This document shows, piece after piece, positions 30,415 through 40,572 of a stretch of DNA of 64,000 bases. The stretch is from the NCBI GenBank assembly GCA_021846515.1, contig JAJZWU010000007.1:1-64000 (forward strand), given 5' to 3'. The notes under the pieces are model-generated. The model was not told the DNA's origin. It ran no database searches and worked only from the letters and a program-made list of their open reading frames with translations. The stretch comes from Actinomycetes bacterium (GTDB lineage Bacteria; Actinomycetota; Acidimicrobiia; Acidimicrobiales; JAMCPL01). A program made the translations under genes and the position numbers. Each line of letters starts with the position of its first letter. The stretch's first letter is position 1.

Positions 30415-31578
30415 ATGAAATCAAAACCATACACCACACTCCAAAAATTACACAATGACTGCGGCCAAAGTCCTTGGTTGGACAATCTCAGGCGTGACTA
30501 CATACGTAAAGGTCACCTGGAAGAGCTCATAGATCAAGGCATAAGAGGTGTAACGTCGAATCCGTCCATCTTTGCCAAAGCGATAGAGGATCATCCAGAT
30601 TACGATGAGCAGTTCATGGATCTACTCCCATCGCACAATGTGAAGGAGGCGACATGGGAACTCATATTGACAGATATCAGTGAAGCAGTCAATACCTTTG
30701 CACCACTATTTATCTCTTCTAATGGCGAAGATGGCTTTGTGTCGGTAGAGGTAGACCCCTCTCTGGCGTTTGATTCGTACGGCACACTAAAGGCTGCGAT
30801 AGAGATCCATGAACGCATAAACACTCGCAACCTGCTGGTAAAAATACCCGCAACCGAGGAAGGCCTGGTAGCTATCCAATCTGCCATTACACTGGGACTT
30901 AATATCAACGTAACACTGATATTCGGGATCAAGCGGTATGCCCAGGTAATAGATGCATACATAAGTGGTATAGAGGAGCTTATAAAACGTAATCCGGCAA
31001 GGGTTCCGAGAGTGAGGTCGGTAGCATCTTTCTTTGTAAGTAGAATCGATACCGAGGTAGATAATAGGCTTGATGAATTGGCAAAACAGGCCAAGAAGGA
31101 TACCGGCAACAAAGGGTTGCTGAAAGAGATCGAGCACCTGAGAGGCAAGGTGGCGATATCGCAGGCCAGCCAGGCATACCATCTATTCCAAGACAAATTC
31201 AAGTGTGAAAAGTTCTACGAATTAGAAAAACACGGAGCAAAACCACAACGGCCATTATGGGCATCTACCTCCACAAAGAACCCCAAATATCCTGACCTTT
31301 TATACGTAGACAACCTTATTGCAGAATCAACAGTGAACACCATGCCAGATGCAACAATAGATGCATTTCTTGATCACGGTACGCCAGAAACTACTATAAG
31401 CAACCTGACCGCTTACGACGATGAATTGAACGCCAGGTTGGCTGATGTTGGGATAAACATGGATGACGTTGCCACTACTTTGGAATCCGAGGGAATCGAG
31501 AGTTTCAGCCAGTCATTTAATGAGCTTATAGCCACACTTGAGCGAAAAGCAATTAGCATCAAACGTAGTACAAGCTAA
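30415..31578 (+). CDS. tal: Transaldolase (long actinobacterial type)
   Basis: QGIRGVTSNPSIFAKAIE, NLLVKIPATEEGLVAIQ, NVTLIFGIKRYAQVIDAY. Confidence 0.95.
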   Translation: MKSKPYTTLQKLHNDCGQSPWLDNLRRDYIRKGHLEELIDQGIRGVTSNPSIFAKAIEDHPDYDEQFMDLLPSHNVKEATWELILTDISEAVNTFAPLFISSNGEDGFVSVEVDPSLAFDSYGTLKAAIEIHERINTRNLLVKIPATEEGLVAIQSAITLGLNINVTLIFGIKRYAQVIDAYISGIEELIKRNPARVPRVRSVASFFVSRIDTEVDNRLDELAKQAKKDTGNKGLLKEIEHLRGKVAISQASQAYHLFQDKFKCEKFYELEKHGAKPQRPLWASTSTKNPKYPDLLYVDNLIAESTVNTMPDATIDAFLDHGTPETTISNLTAYDDELNARLADVGINMDDVATTLESEGIESFSQSFNELIATLERKAISIKRSTS

Positions 31579-31638
31579 TCTCCCACAAGTAACTGATGCA
31601 CAATACTCAAGCATAACACTCGAGTCAGTAAAGAGATT

Positions 31639-31655
31639 TTATCGATATACGATAA
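31639..31655. promoter_or_regulatory. Inverted repeat TTATCG-ATATA-CGATAA upstream of gnd; possible operator
   Basis: Perfect 6-bp arms with 5-nt spacer, 55 nt before gnd ATG. Confidence 0.3.
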
Positions 31656-31710
31656 GCTACGGTACAGTATAGGCAGCCGGTAGGCAGTCACAGCAGAAAG
31701 GAAAAGTAAT

Positions 31711-32613
31711 ATGCAACTTGGAATGATTGGACTTGGAAAGATGGGCGCAAACATGGCTACTCGCCTTATACGCGATGGTCATAAAGTTGCGGGATACGAC
31801 CCGGAAGAAGATGCCCGTGCCGCTGCATCAGCAAATGGCGTTCTTCCTGCCGCTTCACTGGAAGAGTTTGTGAAATTGTTGAATGCTCCAAGAGTGGTGT
31901 GGGTGATGGTACCCGCAGGGCAGCCTACTGTATCTACCATAAATAACCTTTCCAAATTACTTTCAGATGGAGACATAGTCATTGATGGGGGAAACTCAAA
32001 CTACAAAGAGGCCGCTGATATTGCCAAGCACCTCGATGAATTGGGCATTGGTTTTATCGATGCGGGCACTTCCGGCGGTATATGGGGGCTGGAAGAAGGA
32101 TATTGCCTTATGGTAGGCGGTGAGCCAAAGCATGTCTCCGCTTGTGAGCCAATCTTCACCTCCCTCGCCCCTGAGGGAGGATATGCACATGTGGGCCCGG
32201 CAGGCGCAGGTCACTTTGTCAAGATGGTCCACAATGGCATAGAGTACGGCATTATGCAGGCATACGCAGAAGGCTTTGCCATCATGAAGTCTGCAGATGA
32301 GTTTTCGCTGGACATGCACCAGATTGCGTCTATATGGAGATACGGTTCGGTGGTGCGTTCATGGTTGCTGGACCTGACCGAGCGCGCATTGCGGCCTGAG
32401 TATCATATTGAAGAGATTGAGGGATATGTAGTCGATTCGGGTGAAGGCCGTTGGACACTTGAAGAAGCAATATCCAGAGGAGTGCCTGCGCCAGCAATGG
32501 CTGTTTCTCTATTTAATCGTTTTTCATCACGTGATCCAGATTCGTTCTCAAATAAGTTACTGGCAGCCCTGCGGAACCAATTTGGTGGCCATGCCATAAA
32601 AAAGGAAGACTAG
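31711..32613 (+). CDS. gnd: 6-phosphogluconate dehydrogenase, decarboxylating (short type)
   Basis: MIGLGKMGANMATRLIRDGH, DGGNSNYKEA, DAGTSGGIWGLEEGYCLMVGG. Confidence 0.95.
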   Translation: MQLGMIGLGKMGANMATRLIRDGHKVAGYDPEEDARAAASANGVLPAASLEEFVKLLNAPRVVWVMVPAGQPTVSTINNLSKLLSDGDIVIDGGNSNYKEAADIAKHLDELGIGFIDAGTSGGIWGLEEGYCLMVGGEPKHVSACEPIFTSLAPEGGYAHVGPAGAGHFVKMVHNGIEYGIMQAYAEGFAIMKSADEFSLDMHQIASIWRYGSVVRSWLLDLTERALRPEYHIEEIEGYVVDSGEGRWTLEEAISRGVPAPAMAVSLFNRFSSRDPDSFSNKLLAALRNQFGGHAIKKED

Positions 32614-32718
32614 TGCGTTGTCTTGCAAATAATGATTCCCTCCTCTTTGAAAGTTCATTGCTCCCCAAGCAACACAGAACAACACAGATTGAGCGAAAAA
32701 TTGGAAGGTGAGTGAATA

Positions 32719-34215
32719 ATGGCAAAATCCTACGAATACACGCTTAGCAAACCGGATCCCCAGATACTGGTAATATTCGGTGCATCAGGCGATCTGTCTC
32801 ATAAAAAGCTGATGCCGGCGCTGGCAGCCCTGTCGGGTCGCAATGCACTACCTGACCAGTTTACAGTCGTGGGAGTAGCGCTTGATCATATGCAGAGCAG
32901 TGATTTTGCCCAGATGGCTCTTGGAACAGTAGATGATCCTTCACCTTCGTGGAAAGAACTCACAAAGGAGTTCCATTACATAGAGGGTAATTATTCTGAC
33001 GATACTACCTTCCAGCAACTAAGCGTTCTCCTAGATGAAATCGATAAACGTAACGGTACGCTGGGTAACAGGATATATTATTTAGCCACCATCCCGGAGT
33101 TGTTCGCCGTTGTGGCGGAAGGACTAAAAAAGGCCGGATGTGTACAGCTTCCTGGAACTTCACCGTTTACCAGAATAGTCATAGAGAAGCCATTCGGTAT
33201 AGATCTTGCAAGCGCAATAGAGCTCAACCAGCACCTGCATAGTTGCTTCGACGAATCACAGATATTCAGAATAGACCATTATTTGGGTAAGGAGACAGTA
33301 CAAAATGTACTGGCACTTCGCTTTGCCAACGCCATCTTCGAGCCGGTATGGAACAGGCGGTACATGTCATGTGTGCAGATTACCGTAGCGGAGAGCATTG
33401 GTATAGAACATAGGGGAGCATACTACGATAAGGCAGGAGCGTTACGCGATATAGTGCAGAATCATCTTATGCAGGTAGTAGCTCTCACTCTGATGGAACC
33501 GCCAACAACAATCAGCGCTCAAGATGTACCGCCTGTAAAGGTCAAGCTACTCAAATCAATCGAGATAGTCAACTCTGATCATGCTGCAAGAAGGGCTGTA
33601 CGCGGTCAGTACGGTAAGGGCGTCATAGACGCACAGAGTGTGCTGGCATACAGAGAGGAGGATGGAATACCGGAAGACTCCGACACTGAGACATTTGTAG
33701 CTATGAAACTGGAGGTAGACAACTGGCGATGGGCAGGAATGCCTGTATTCATACGGACGGGGAAACGCTTACCGGAACGTGTAACCGAAGTCGTTTTGGA
33801 GTTCAAAGGTGTACCGCACCTTGCCTTTAAGTCACGCCAAGCAAGATTGCTTGAACCAAACCGCCTGGTAATGCGCATACAGCCAGATGAGGGTATCACG
33901 TTACGATTTGGTGCAAAGGCTCCCGGTGAATCTTTTGACTTGCGCTCTGTATCTATGGACTTTTCCTATCAAGACACCTTCAAGCAGGCACCGCCTGATG
34001 CATATGAACGACTTATCCACGATGCCATGATAGGTGACCATATGCTCTTTTTGCGATCAGACGAAGTAGAGCAGGCTTGGAAAATAGTGGATCCTTTCCT
34101 TGAAGCATTCAGGAATTCAGATGTACCACTATCCACATATCGTTCCGGATCGTGGGGGCCACATGATGCAGACATACTACTGGCCAGAGAGGGTCACGAG
34201 TGGGCCAACCCCTGA
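32719..34215 (+). CDS. zwf: Glucose-6-phosphate 1-dehydrogenase
   Basis: VIFGASGDLSHKKLMPAL, RIDHYLGKETVQNVLALRFAN. Confidence 0.97.
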   Translation: MAKSYEYTLSKPDPQILVIFGASGDLSHKKLMPALAALSGRNALPDQFTVVGVALDHMQSSDFAQMALGTVDDPSPSWKELTKEFHYIEGNYSDDTTFQQLSVLLDEIDKRNGTLGNRIYYLATIPELFAVVAEGLKKAGCVQLPGTSPFTRIVIEKPFGIDLASAIELNQHLHSCFDESQIFRIDHYLGKETVQNVLALRFANAIFEPVWNRRYMSCVQITVAESIGIEHRGAYYDKAGALRDIVQNHLMQVVALTLMEPPTTISAQDVPPVKVKLLKSIEIVNSDHAARRAVRGQYGKGVIDAQSVLAYREEDGIPEDSDTETFVAMKLEVDNWRWAGMPVFIRTGKRLPERVTEVVLEFKGVPHLAFKSRQARLLEPNRLVMRIQPDEGITLRFGAKAPGESFDLRSVSMDFSYQDTFKQAPPDAYERLIHDAMIGDHMLFLRSDEVEQAWKIVDPFLEAFRNSDVPLSTYRSGSWGPHDADILLAREGHEWANP

Positions 34216-35033
34216 GCACCACCGTACCTGATCTACCTGGGCTGATTGCCAAAGGCAAAATGCCAAATGGTGAAATGGTCGTAGTAGAAGATGTTGCCTC
34301 GGCTTGGTGTCACGTAGTGCATTCTACCCTGTCTGAATACTCTCAGCATGAAGTCTCTCAAGAAAAACCGTTTACTCTAGCCCTATCGGGAGGGCCGACT
34401 GCACGGAAATGCTATGAGACCTTGGCGGATACGTTATCCTCTCCTCCCTCTCCCCATTCCCCGCTCTCACCCGCCTTGCCTTCTTCCTCTCCTGCCAAAT
34501 ACCCATTTTCCCACCCTTTCTCGCTCTTCAACGATATATCGTGGAACAATGTTCACATACTGGTAGGAGATGAGCGCTGTGTACCTATAGATCACCCTGA
34601 CTCCAACAGCGGTATGATAAAGGAGGTGTTGATAAGCAATATACATGATATAGGAGCGTTTTATCCTATGGACTGCAAGGCCGGTCCCTCCACATACAGT
34701 GACATTGTTTCACGTTATATACCACTTGACTTGGTACACCTGGGAATGGGGATTGACGGACATAGCGCTTCACTCTTTCCCGGTAGTACTTTATTGGATG
34801 AGCAATCCTCACTGGTTGCCTACTCGCGTGATCCACAACAGATGAACGCGCATGATAGGATGACTCTCCTATTGCCAGCAATCAACTCTTCCAGACAGGT
34901 CATATTCACAGTATCCGGTAGTGAGAAGCTGGAGGCCATGGCAAAAGCAATGCAGGGCATTGACATGCCTGCACTACATATCAATGCAGGTAATGTTCTG
35001 TGGATTGTGGACGAAGCAGCTAACCCGCGGTAG
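34200..35033 (+). CDS. pgl: 6-phosphogluconolactonase
   Basis: FTLALSGGPTARKCYETLA, VHILVGDERCVPIDHPDSNSGM, HLGMGIDGHSASLFPG. Confidence 0.93.
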   Translation: MGQPLSTTVPDLPGLIAKGKMPNGEMVVVEDVASAWCHVVHSTLSEYSQHEVSQEKPFTLALSGGPTARKCYETLADTLSSPPSPHSPLSPALPSSSPAKYPFSHPFSLFNDISWNNVHILVGDERCVPIDHPDSNSGMIKEVLISNIHDIGAFYPMDCKAGPSTYSDIVSRYIPLDLVHLGMGIDGHSASLFPGSTLLDEQSSLVAYSRDPQQMNAHDRMTLLLPAINSSRQVIFTVSGSEKLEAMAKAMQGIDMPALHINAGNVLWIVDEAANPR

Positions 35034-35042
35034 TATTTTAGA

Positions 35043-37358
35043 ATGGGCACCAAGGAAAATCATATGGCCAGTTCAATTGACAGCATGGGAACCAGCACCG
35101 GAAGTATAGACAGCCTGATAGCCGGAGCACAAGGCATCAGGAAATCTGCCTTTGGAAATATCGTAACCTACTCCCCAAAGGTATTTATACCGCTTACAAA
35201 TCTATGTAGAGATCGCTGTGGATACTGCACATTTTCACAACCACCAGCTCGCCTCTCTTCGCCTTACTTATCCACCGAAGAAGTATTGGACATTGCGCAA
35301 AAGGGTGTTGACGCCGGGTGCAGCGAAGCGCTCTTTACCCTTGGTCAGCTCCCAGAGAAGCGTTACACTGTTGCCGCCCAATGGCTCAAAGAGCATGGAT
35401 ACGATTCGACTATACACTATCTCGTAGAAATGTGCAGGACGGTCAGGGACAATACCGGGCTACTACCTCACGCAAATGCCGGAGCATTGACCCACGAGGA
35501 GCTGAACGCATTACGTCCGGTAACTGCCAGCCAGGGTATGATGCTGGAAAGTGTTGACCCCTCGTTACGCTGCCATCTGAACTCTCCGGATAAAGTGCCT
35601 GAAGTCAGGCTAAAGACTCTGGATGATGCGGGTAAATTGCATATACCATTCACTACGGGACTGCTCGTGGGTATAGGTGAAAACAGGCAATCTCGTATTG
35701 ACACCTTGGTAGAGATTGCCAAGTCACATAAACTATACGGCCATATACAGGAAGTAATTATCCAGGGATTTCTTCCCAAGCCGGGAACATCAATGCATAA
35801 TTATCCACCATGCCCTACTGAAGAGCTACTCTGGACGATCGCGGCCGCAAGACACATACTGTCACCTGACATACACTTACAATCCCCTCCAAACCTCACA
35901 GACGATTTAGCATCACTCCTGAATGCGGGTATCGATGATTGGGGGGGTATATCACCGGTGACACTGGATCATGTAAACCCGGAGCGCCCTTGGCCTGAGA
36001 TCGAGCTGATCAATAAAGTGACCAGCGACAACGGTTTTACTCTGGTACCCCGCCTTACTATATACCCGCAGTTCCTCTCTGATCCGCATCGCTGGCTCCA
36101 TCCCGACATGGTATTCCCCGTTATGAACATGCAGGATGCCAATGGATATGCACGTGAAGACAGATGGTGCTCAGGCTCGGATATCGAACCACCGCACTTA
36201 GCGGTCGATTCAGGACATACAAACAAACCAAACAACCTATCGACACGTACCAAAGTATCCGAAGTCATTGAGGGCATCACTGGAGGCCAAGAACCCGGAA
36301 TAGACGAACTGGTCACATTATTCGGCGCTCGCGGAAATGACTTCCATAATGTAATTGAGCTGGCAGACGAAATGCGTGCGCGTGTCAATGGTGAAACTGT
36401 TACCTTCGTAGCTAATCGCAATATAAACTACACCAATATATGCACCTTCAAGTGTCGTTTTTGTGCATTCTCCAAAGGACCTCTTTCGCTCAACTTACGG
36501 GGAAATCCATACCTGCTTGACTTCGACGAGATAAGCGCAAAAGTAGTCGAAGCCGTACAGGCAGGTGCAACTGAAGTATGCCTTCAGGGTGGCATACACC
36601 CCGACTTTGATGGAGAATATTACCTCTCTGTCCTGGACGCAATCCGTAAGGCTTCGTCCAATATACACATACACGCATTCAGCGCACTGGAAGTGCATGA
36701 AGGAGCAAGAAGGTTGGGAATAGAGCTGGAAGATTACTTGAGGATGCTGAAGGAAAAAGGACTGGCCAGCCTGCCCGGCACCGCGGCGGAAATCCTGTCA
36801 GACGATATCAGGGACATTCTCTGCCCCGACAAGATTAAAACAGAACGCTGGTTGGAGATCCATAGAGTAGCGCATAGCGTCGGGTTACGCTCTAACGTAA
36901 CCATCATGTTTGGTGCAGTAGAACAGCCTATTCATTGGGCAAAACACATAGTGCTAACCAGAGAATTGCAGAAACAAACCGGTGGGTTCACTGAATTCGT
37001 GCCCTTACCCTATGTACATATGGGAGCTCCACTCTACGTTCAGCGGCGATCAAGGCGTGGACCTACATTCAGGGAAGTGATGCTGATATACGCTGTCGGC
37101 CGTATCGCATATCATGGCTATATAGACAATATACAGACCAGCTGGGTAAAATTGGGGGTGGAGGGTGCGCGGCAAACTCTTGCCGCCGGAGCAAATGATC
37201 TTGGAGGGACGTTAATGGAGGAGAGCATATCACGTGCTGCAGGGGCAAACCACGGGCAATCTGTTAGCATCTCTGATCTGTACTCCATAGTACAACCCCT
37301 GGGTAGGACACTTTACCAACGCTCTACACTGTATAACCTGTTGAATCAGGCAGCGTAA
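35043..37358 (+). CDS. fbiC: 7,8-didemethyl-8-hydroxy-5-deazariboflavin (FO) synthase, CofG-CofH fusion
   Basis: Two radical SAM cores: CRDRCGYCTFSQPP (CofG half) and CTFKCRFCAFSKGP (CofH half). Confidence 0.96.
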   Translation: MGTKENHMASSIDSMGTSTGSIDSLIAGAQGIRKSAFGNIVTYSPKVFIPLTNLCRDRCGYCTFSQPPARLSSPYLSTEEVLDIAQKGVDAGCSEALFTLGQLPEKRYTVAAQWLKEHGYDSTIHYLVEMCRTVRDNTGLLPHANAGALTHEELNALRPVTASQGMMLESVDPSLRCHLNSPDKVPEVRLKTLDDAGKLHIPFTTGLLVGIGENRQSRIDTLVEIAKSHKLYGHIQEVIIQGFLPKPGTSMHNYPPCPTEELLWTIAAARHILSPDIHLQSPPNLTDDLASLLNAGIDDWGGISPVTLDHVNPERPWPEIELINKVTSDNGFTLVPRLTIYPQFLSDPHRWLHPDMVFPVMNMQDANGYAREDRWCSGSDIEPPHLAVDSGHTNKPNNLSTRTKVSEVIEGITGGQEPGIDELVTLFGARGNDFHNVIELADEMRARVNGETVTFVANRNINYTNICTFKCRFCAFSKGPLSLNLRGNPYLLDFDEISAKVVEAVQAGATEVCLQGGIHPDFDGEYYLSVLDAIRKASSNIHIHAFSALEVHEGARRLGIELEDYLRMLKEKGLASLPGTAAEILSDDIRDILCPDKIKTERWLEIHRVAHSVGLRSNVTIMFGAVEQPIHWAKHIVLTRELQKQTGGFTEFVPLPYVHMGAPLYVQRRSRRGPTFREVMLIYAVGRIAYHGYIDNIQTSWVKLGVEGARQTLAAGANDLGGTLMEESISRAAGANHGQSVSISDLYSIVQPLGRTLYQRSTLYNLLNQAA

Positions 37359-37412
37359 GGTTGAGAAACGCCAAAGAAGTATTCAACAGGCAGTCAAGCC
37401 ATATAATGCGCT

Positions 37413-38471
37413 ATGAGTAATGATAACTCCGTACAGAGGAATGACCCCATACAGACCAGGGAAGCAATGCGTAATAAATTCGAAAAACTACTTGAACTGC
37501 TCGATGATAGTTCCCGTATAGATCTTTACGATATAGCGATAGGATCGCTGCTGGAGCTTGCTGAGGACAATACCGACACACTGAACCTAAAGATAGCTGC
37601 CAGTGCCCTCAGGGAAATGGCACAGGCTTTTTCCATATTTCAACCCTACACGGGAATCAAGAAGGTCACCTTCTTTGGGTCCTCACGCATAAAAAACGAT
37701 GATGCACTCTACAATCAAACTAAAGAGCTTGCCAAAAGACTTGCCAAACTGGGATGGATGACCGTAACCGGTGCCGGTCCTGGAATTATGAGTGCTGCCA
37801 TTGAGGGGGCCGGCAGAGAAATGTCTCTCGGTGTCAATATACGACTACCTCACGAGCAATACGCGAATCCATTTATTGCCAATGATCCAAAGTTGGTAGA
37901 AATGCGCTATTTCTTCACCAGGAAACTCATGCTAATCAAAGAATCGGATGCCTACGTGGTACTCCCTGGAGGATTTGGCACCATGGATGAGTCGTTCGAG
38001 CTTTTTACTCTACTGCAAACCGGCAAAATGAATCCGGCTCCGGTAATCCTACTTGATGCTCCCGGAGGAACCTACTGGAATTCGTGGTACAACTTCCTTG
38101 GTACAGAGCTTATACCTCTCGAAATGATACATCGCAACGATACGGCCTTCTTTATGATTACCTCAAGCATAGACGCATCCATCAACGAGATAACGCATTT
38201 TTATTCCAATTATCATTCACTTAGATTCGTAGGTGACATCCTGGTTATTCGCCACCGGCACAAGCTATCACCAGAGCAACTTGATAGCCTGGTGGAGGAC
38301 TTTGCCGACATCACACTTGACGGCACAATCCGTAAGGCAACACCTCTTCCACCCGAACGCGCCGACAATGACAACCTCGACATGGAGCGTATAGCGCTTA
38401 AATTCGACAAAGCAAGCTACGGTAAACTGCGTATGATGATTGACCGGATCAATTCATTCCAGTCTCAGTAG
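37413..38471 (+). CDS. LOG family (TIGR00730-like) Rossmann-fold protein
   Basis: TGAGPGIMSAAIEGA and PGGFGTMDESFELFTLLQTGK. Confidence 0.88.
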   Translation: MSNDNSVQRNDPIQTREAMRNKFEKLLELLDDSSRIDLYDIAIGSLLELAEDNTDTLNLKIAASALREMAQAFSIFQPYTGIKKVTFFGSSRIKNDDALYNQTKELAKRLAKLGWMTVTGAGPGIMSAAIEGAGREMSLGVNIRLPHEQYANPFIANDPKLVEMRYFFTRKLMLIKESDAYVVLPGGFGTMDESFELFTLLQTGKMNPAPVILLDAPGGTYWNSWYNFLGTELIPLEMIHRNDTAFFMITSSIDASINEITHFYSNYHSLRFVGDILVIRHRHKLSPEQLDSLVEDFADITLDGTIRKATPLPPERADNDNLDMERIALKFDKASYGKLRMMIDRINSFQSQ

Positions 38472-38480
38472 CTATTTCAC

Positions 38481-38720
38481 TCAATCCAGACCATCTTCTA
38501 CTGTTACTATCAGGGATTCAAGGACGGACACCGCTTTTTCTACCGATCTTCTGGCTCGGGTAACGGCTTTTTCTTCTGTCATCAGCCTGCTGGAGAACTG
38601 TCCAGCTGCATCTCCAGAAGAGATCTGCTTGCTGGCCTCCAAGAGACATTCATAGGCATACTCAGACATCTCATCTGTAATAGACTGAAGTTTAGCGACA
38701 AGGTCTTCTATAGATGCCAT
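38481..38720 (-). CDS. Small hypothetical helical protein
   Basis: 79-aa ORF in the gap, convergent with the LOG gene; no recognised motif. Confidence 0.5.
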   Translation of the reverse strand: MASIEDLVAKLQSITDEMSEYAYECLLEASKQISSGDAAGQFSSRLMTEEKAVTRARRSVEKAVSVLESLIVTVEDGLD

Positions 38721-38832
38721 ACTGTCATATTATCACTGCAATGCATAGCAGATAGACGATAACCCGCCACAATTCACCCGGACAGAACTCCGACTATGGT
38801 CGTTTCTCTACCCCCGCATTAAGACCTTGGCT

Positions 38833-39579
38833 TTAGCCCTTCCATCCCCCGGATGAAGAACTCGCCGTCTTGCTGGGCGATGTAGAACCTGAGGTTGTAG
38901 AGCTACTGTATCCAGGTGTACTGCCCGCGCTGGTACTGGACCCATAACCCGACGAAGTGCTCCCCGTAGAACTACTGGAGCCATACCCCGACGAGCTTGT
39001 CGAAGTGGATGTCGAGCTGGACGATTTTACGACAAATGTACCTGATGGCGAAAGAGCATACCAGTGTGCAGTCGGGTGAGCGGATCCTACCGGGAATGCG
39101 AGTCCTTCGCCGTTTGTCTGCCCAGCAGCAGAATCACCACTGAACAGGTATAGCGGGTGACCATAGTAGGTCAGTTGCTTTGCACCATTCGGAAGCGTCA
39201 GTACGCCAAAGTGAGCACTCGATACCCCAGTGCCGACAGACGGTCTTGACGACCCAGACACCGGTGGCCATATACCAAGACATTTAGAAGTATCACACGG
39301 GCTGGAAGTAGCTGTTGCAGAACTCAGGGTATACAGTACCATGCCAGATCCGTTTACCAGCACAGTACCTATTGAGCTATGTGCGGTCTTGACAGCTACA
39401 CTGCTACTCACAGGCTTCGTCGGAGCAACCGTAGAACTGGATGTAGTAGGCGACGAATAACCCGTAGATGGTTTTGGTTTTGCCGGCGTAGATGAACTAC
39501 TCGAACATGCAGCAAGAGCAAGTGCACTACCGATGATCAATACTCCAAACTTGAAAAAATGCCTGTTACTTAATTTCAT
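38833..39579 (-). CDS. Secreted lipoprotein with COG4315-type repeats and Ser/Thr/Gly/Tyr-rich tail
   Basis: Lipobox SALALAAC; VNGSGMVLYTLSSAT...CLGIWPPV; GAKQLTYYGHPLYLFSGDSAAGQTNGEGL; SGYGSSSSTG-rich tail. Confidence 0.82.
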   Translation of the reverse strand: MKLSNRHFFKFGVLIIGSALALAACSSSSSTPAKPKPSTGYSSPTTSSSTVAPTKPVSSSVAVKTAHSSIGTVLVNGSGMVLYTLSSATATSSPCDTSKCLGIWPPVSGSSRPSVGTGVSSAHFGVLTLPNGAKQLTYYGHPLYLFSGDSAAGQTNGEGLAFPVGSAHPTAHWYALSPSGTFVVKSSSSTSTSTSSSGYGSSSSTGSTSSGYGSSTSAGSTPGYSSSTTSGSTSPSKTASSSSGGWKG

Positions 39580-39761
39580 TGTCCGTTCCCTTTCATGGTT
39601 AATTATGAACCTACCTATACACAAGTATACAACAAATACAGCTACAGATGTGTGCGGTAATTACATTTATCCCAGTCTGTTTTCCAGCACCATCATCAGA
39701 TCAAGAAAAACTATCGTGATGGATACAGAGGGCATGCTTGCGGTAACAGTATAAAGGACAA

Positions 39762-40529
39762 CTATGGAATGGAAACCGTGAAAGGTACTCTCTGCGAGTG
39801 CGGCAACGGTATCGACGGCCACTCGACGACGAATTGGTAACGATCTCCACGCACAAGCGAGTGACGGAACTCTATAACCATTCCATCGGACCTGGTAATT
39901 CTCTCCAGAAAAAATGCAGCATCGCCAGGCGGTAGCTGCAATAATTCCGCGTCTTGTTGATCGGGCACAACCGGCCATATTCTTTCCATGCCTCCGTTAA
40001 GCACTACCCCGCACTCCCTGGCAAGATGATCGTAAAGAGATCCACTAGTCAAATCAGCATCAAGTAGGGGCGCCGCAGTATGCTCTGGCAGCCAAGAGCG
40101 ATCCAAAGCAATGGGCTCATCTCCAGCATAACGTTGTCTCTCTATGTAAATACATCTGCTGTCTGCACTGAGCTCCAGTGCCCATCCGGCAACACCACAC
40201 TCTCGCCTATCCAGTATTCGTACGATGCTACGCTCCTCAATCCCCTGATCGGCCAATGTAAAAGCCAAGCTATAAAAGCCCTTTAAGGGCTGTTCGAATC
40301 TGGGATGCACGACAAATGTTCCCTTACCCTGTTGCCTCTCAAGAAGCCCCTGTTGCTGAAGGCTGCGCAAAGCCTCTCTAACCGTATGCCTGCTAACTCC
40401 GTACTGATTGACGAGTTCCTCTTCGGTCGGAAACTTACTGGATATCTCGCCCTGATTGAGCTTGGCACGAAGTATTTCGGCTAATTGCGCCCAGAGTGGT
40501 ACCGGACTGGACTTATCCAGTGCAATCAT
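39762..40529 (-). CDS. GntR-family transcriptional regulator with UTRA-like effector domain
   Basis: PLWAQLAEILRAKLNQGEISSKFPTEEELVNQYGVSRHTVREALRSLQQQGLLERQQGKGTFV. Confidence 0.93.
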   Translation of the reverse strand: MIALDKSSPVPLWAQLAEILRAKLNQGEISSKFPTEEELVNQYGVSRHTVREALRSLQQQGLLERQQGKGTFVVHPRFEQPLKGFYSLAFTLADQGIEERSIVRILDRRECGVAGWALELSADSRCIYIERQRYAGDEPIALDRSWLPEHTAAPLLDADLTSGSLYDHLARECGVVLNGGMERIWPVVPDQQDAELLQLPPGDAAFFLERITRSDGMVIEFRHSLVRGDRYQFVVEWPSIPLPHSQRVPFTVSIP

Positions 40530-40572
40530 GACAGTAAGTTGCCTATCATGCTCATACCAGATGAACGGTACA

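Noticed and set aside
30600-31202. 200-aa ORF antisense to tal
   Set aside because: Shadow ORF of a conserved gene; no recognisable motif
35941-35947. G7 run in fbiC as a slippage site
   Set aside because: Encodes a short Trp-Gly-Gly stretch in a core cofactor gene; weaker case than the G8 run in the protease
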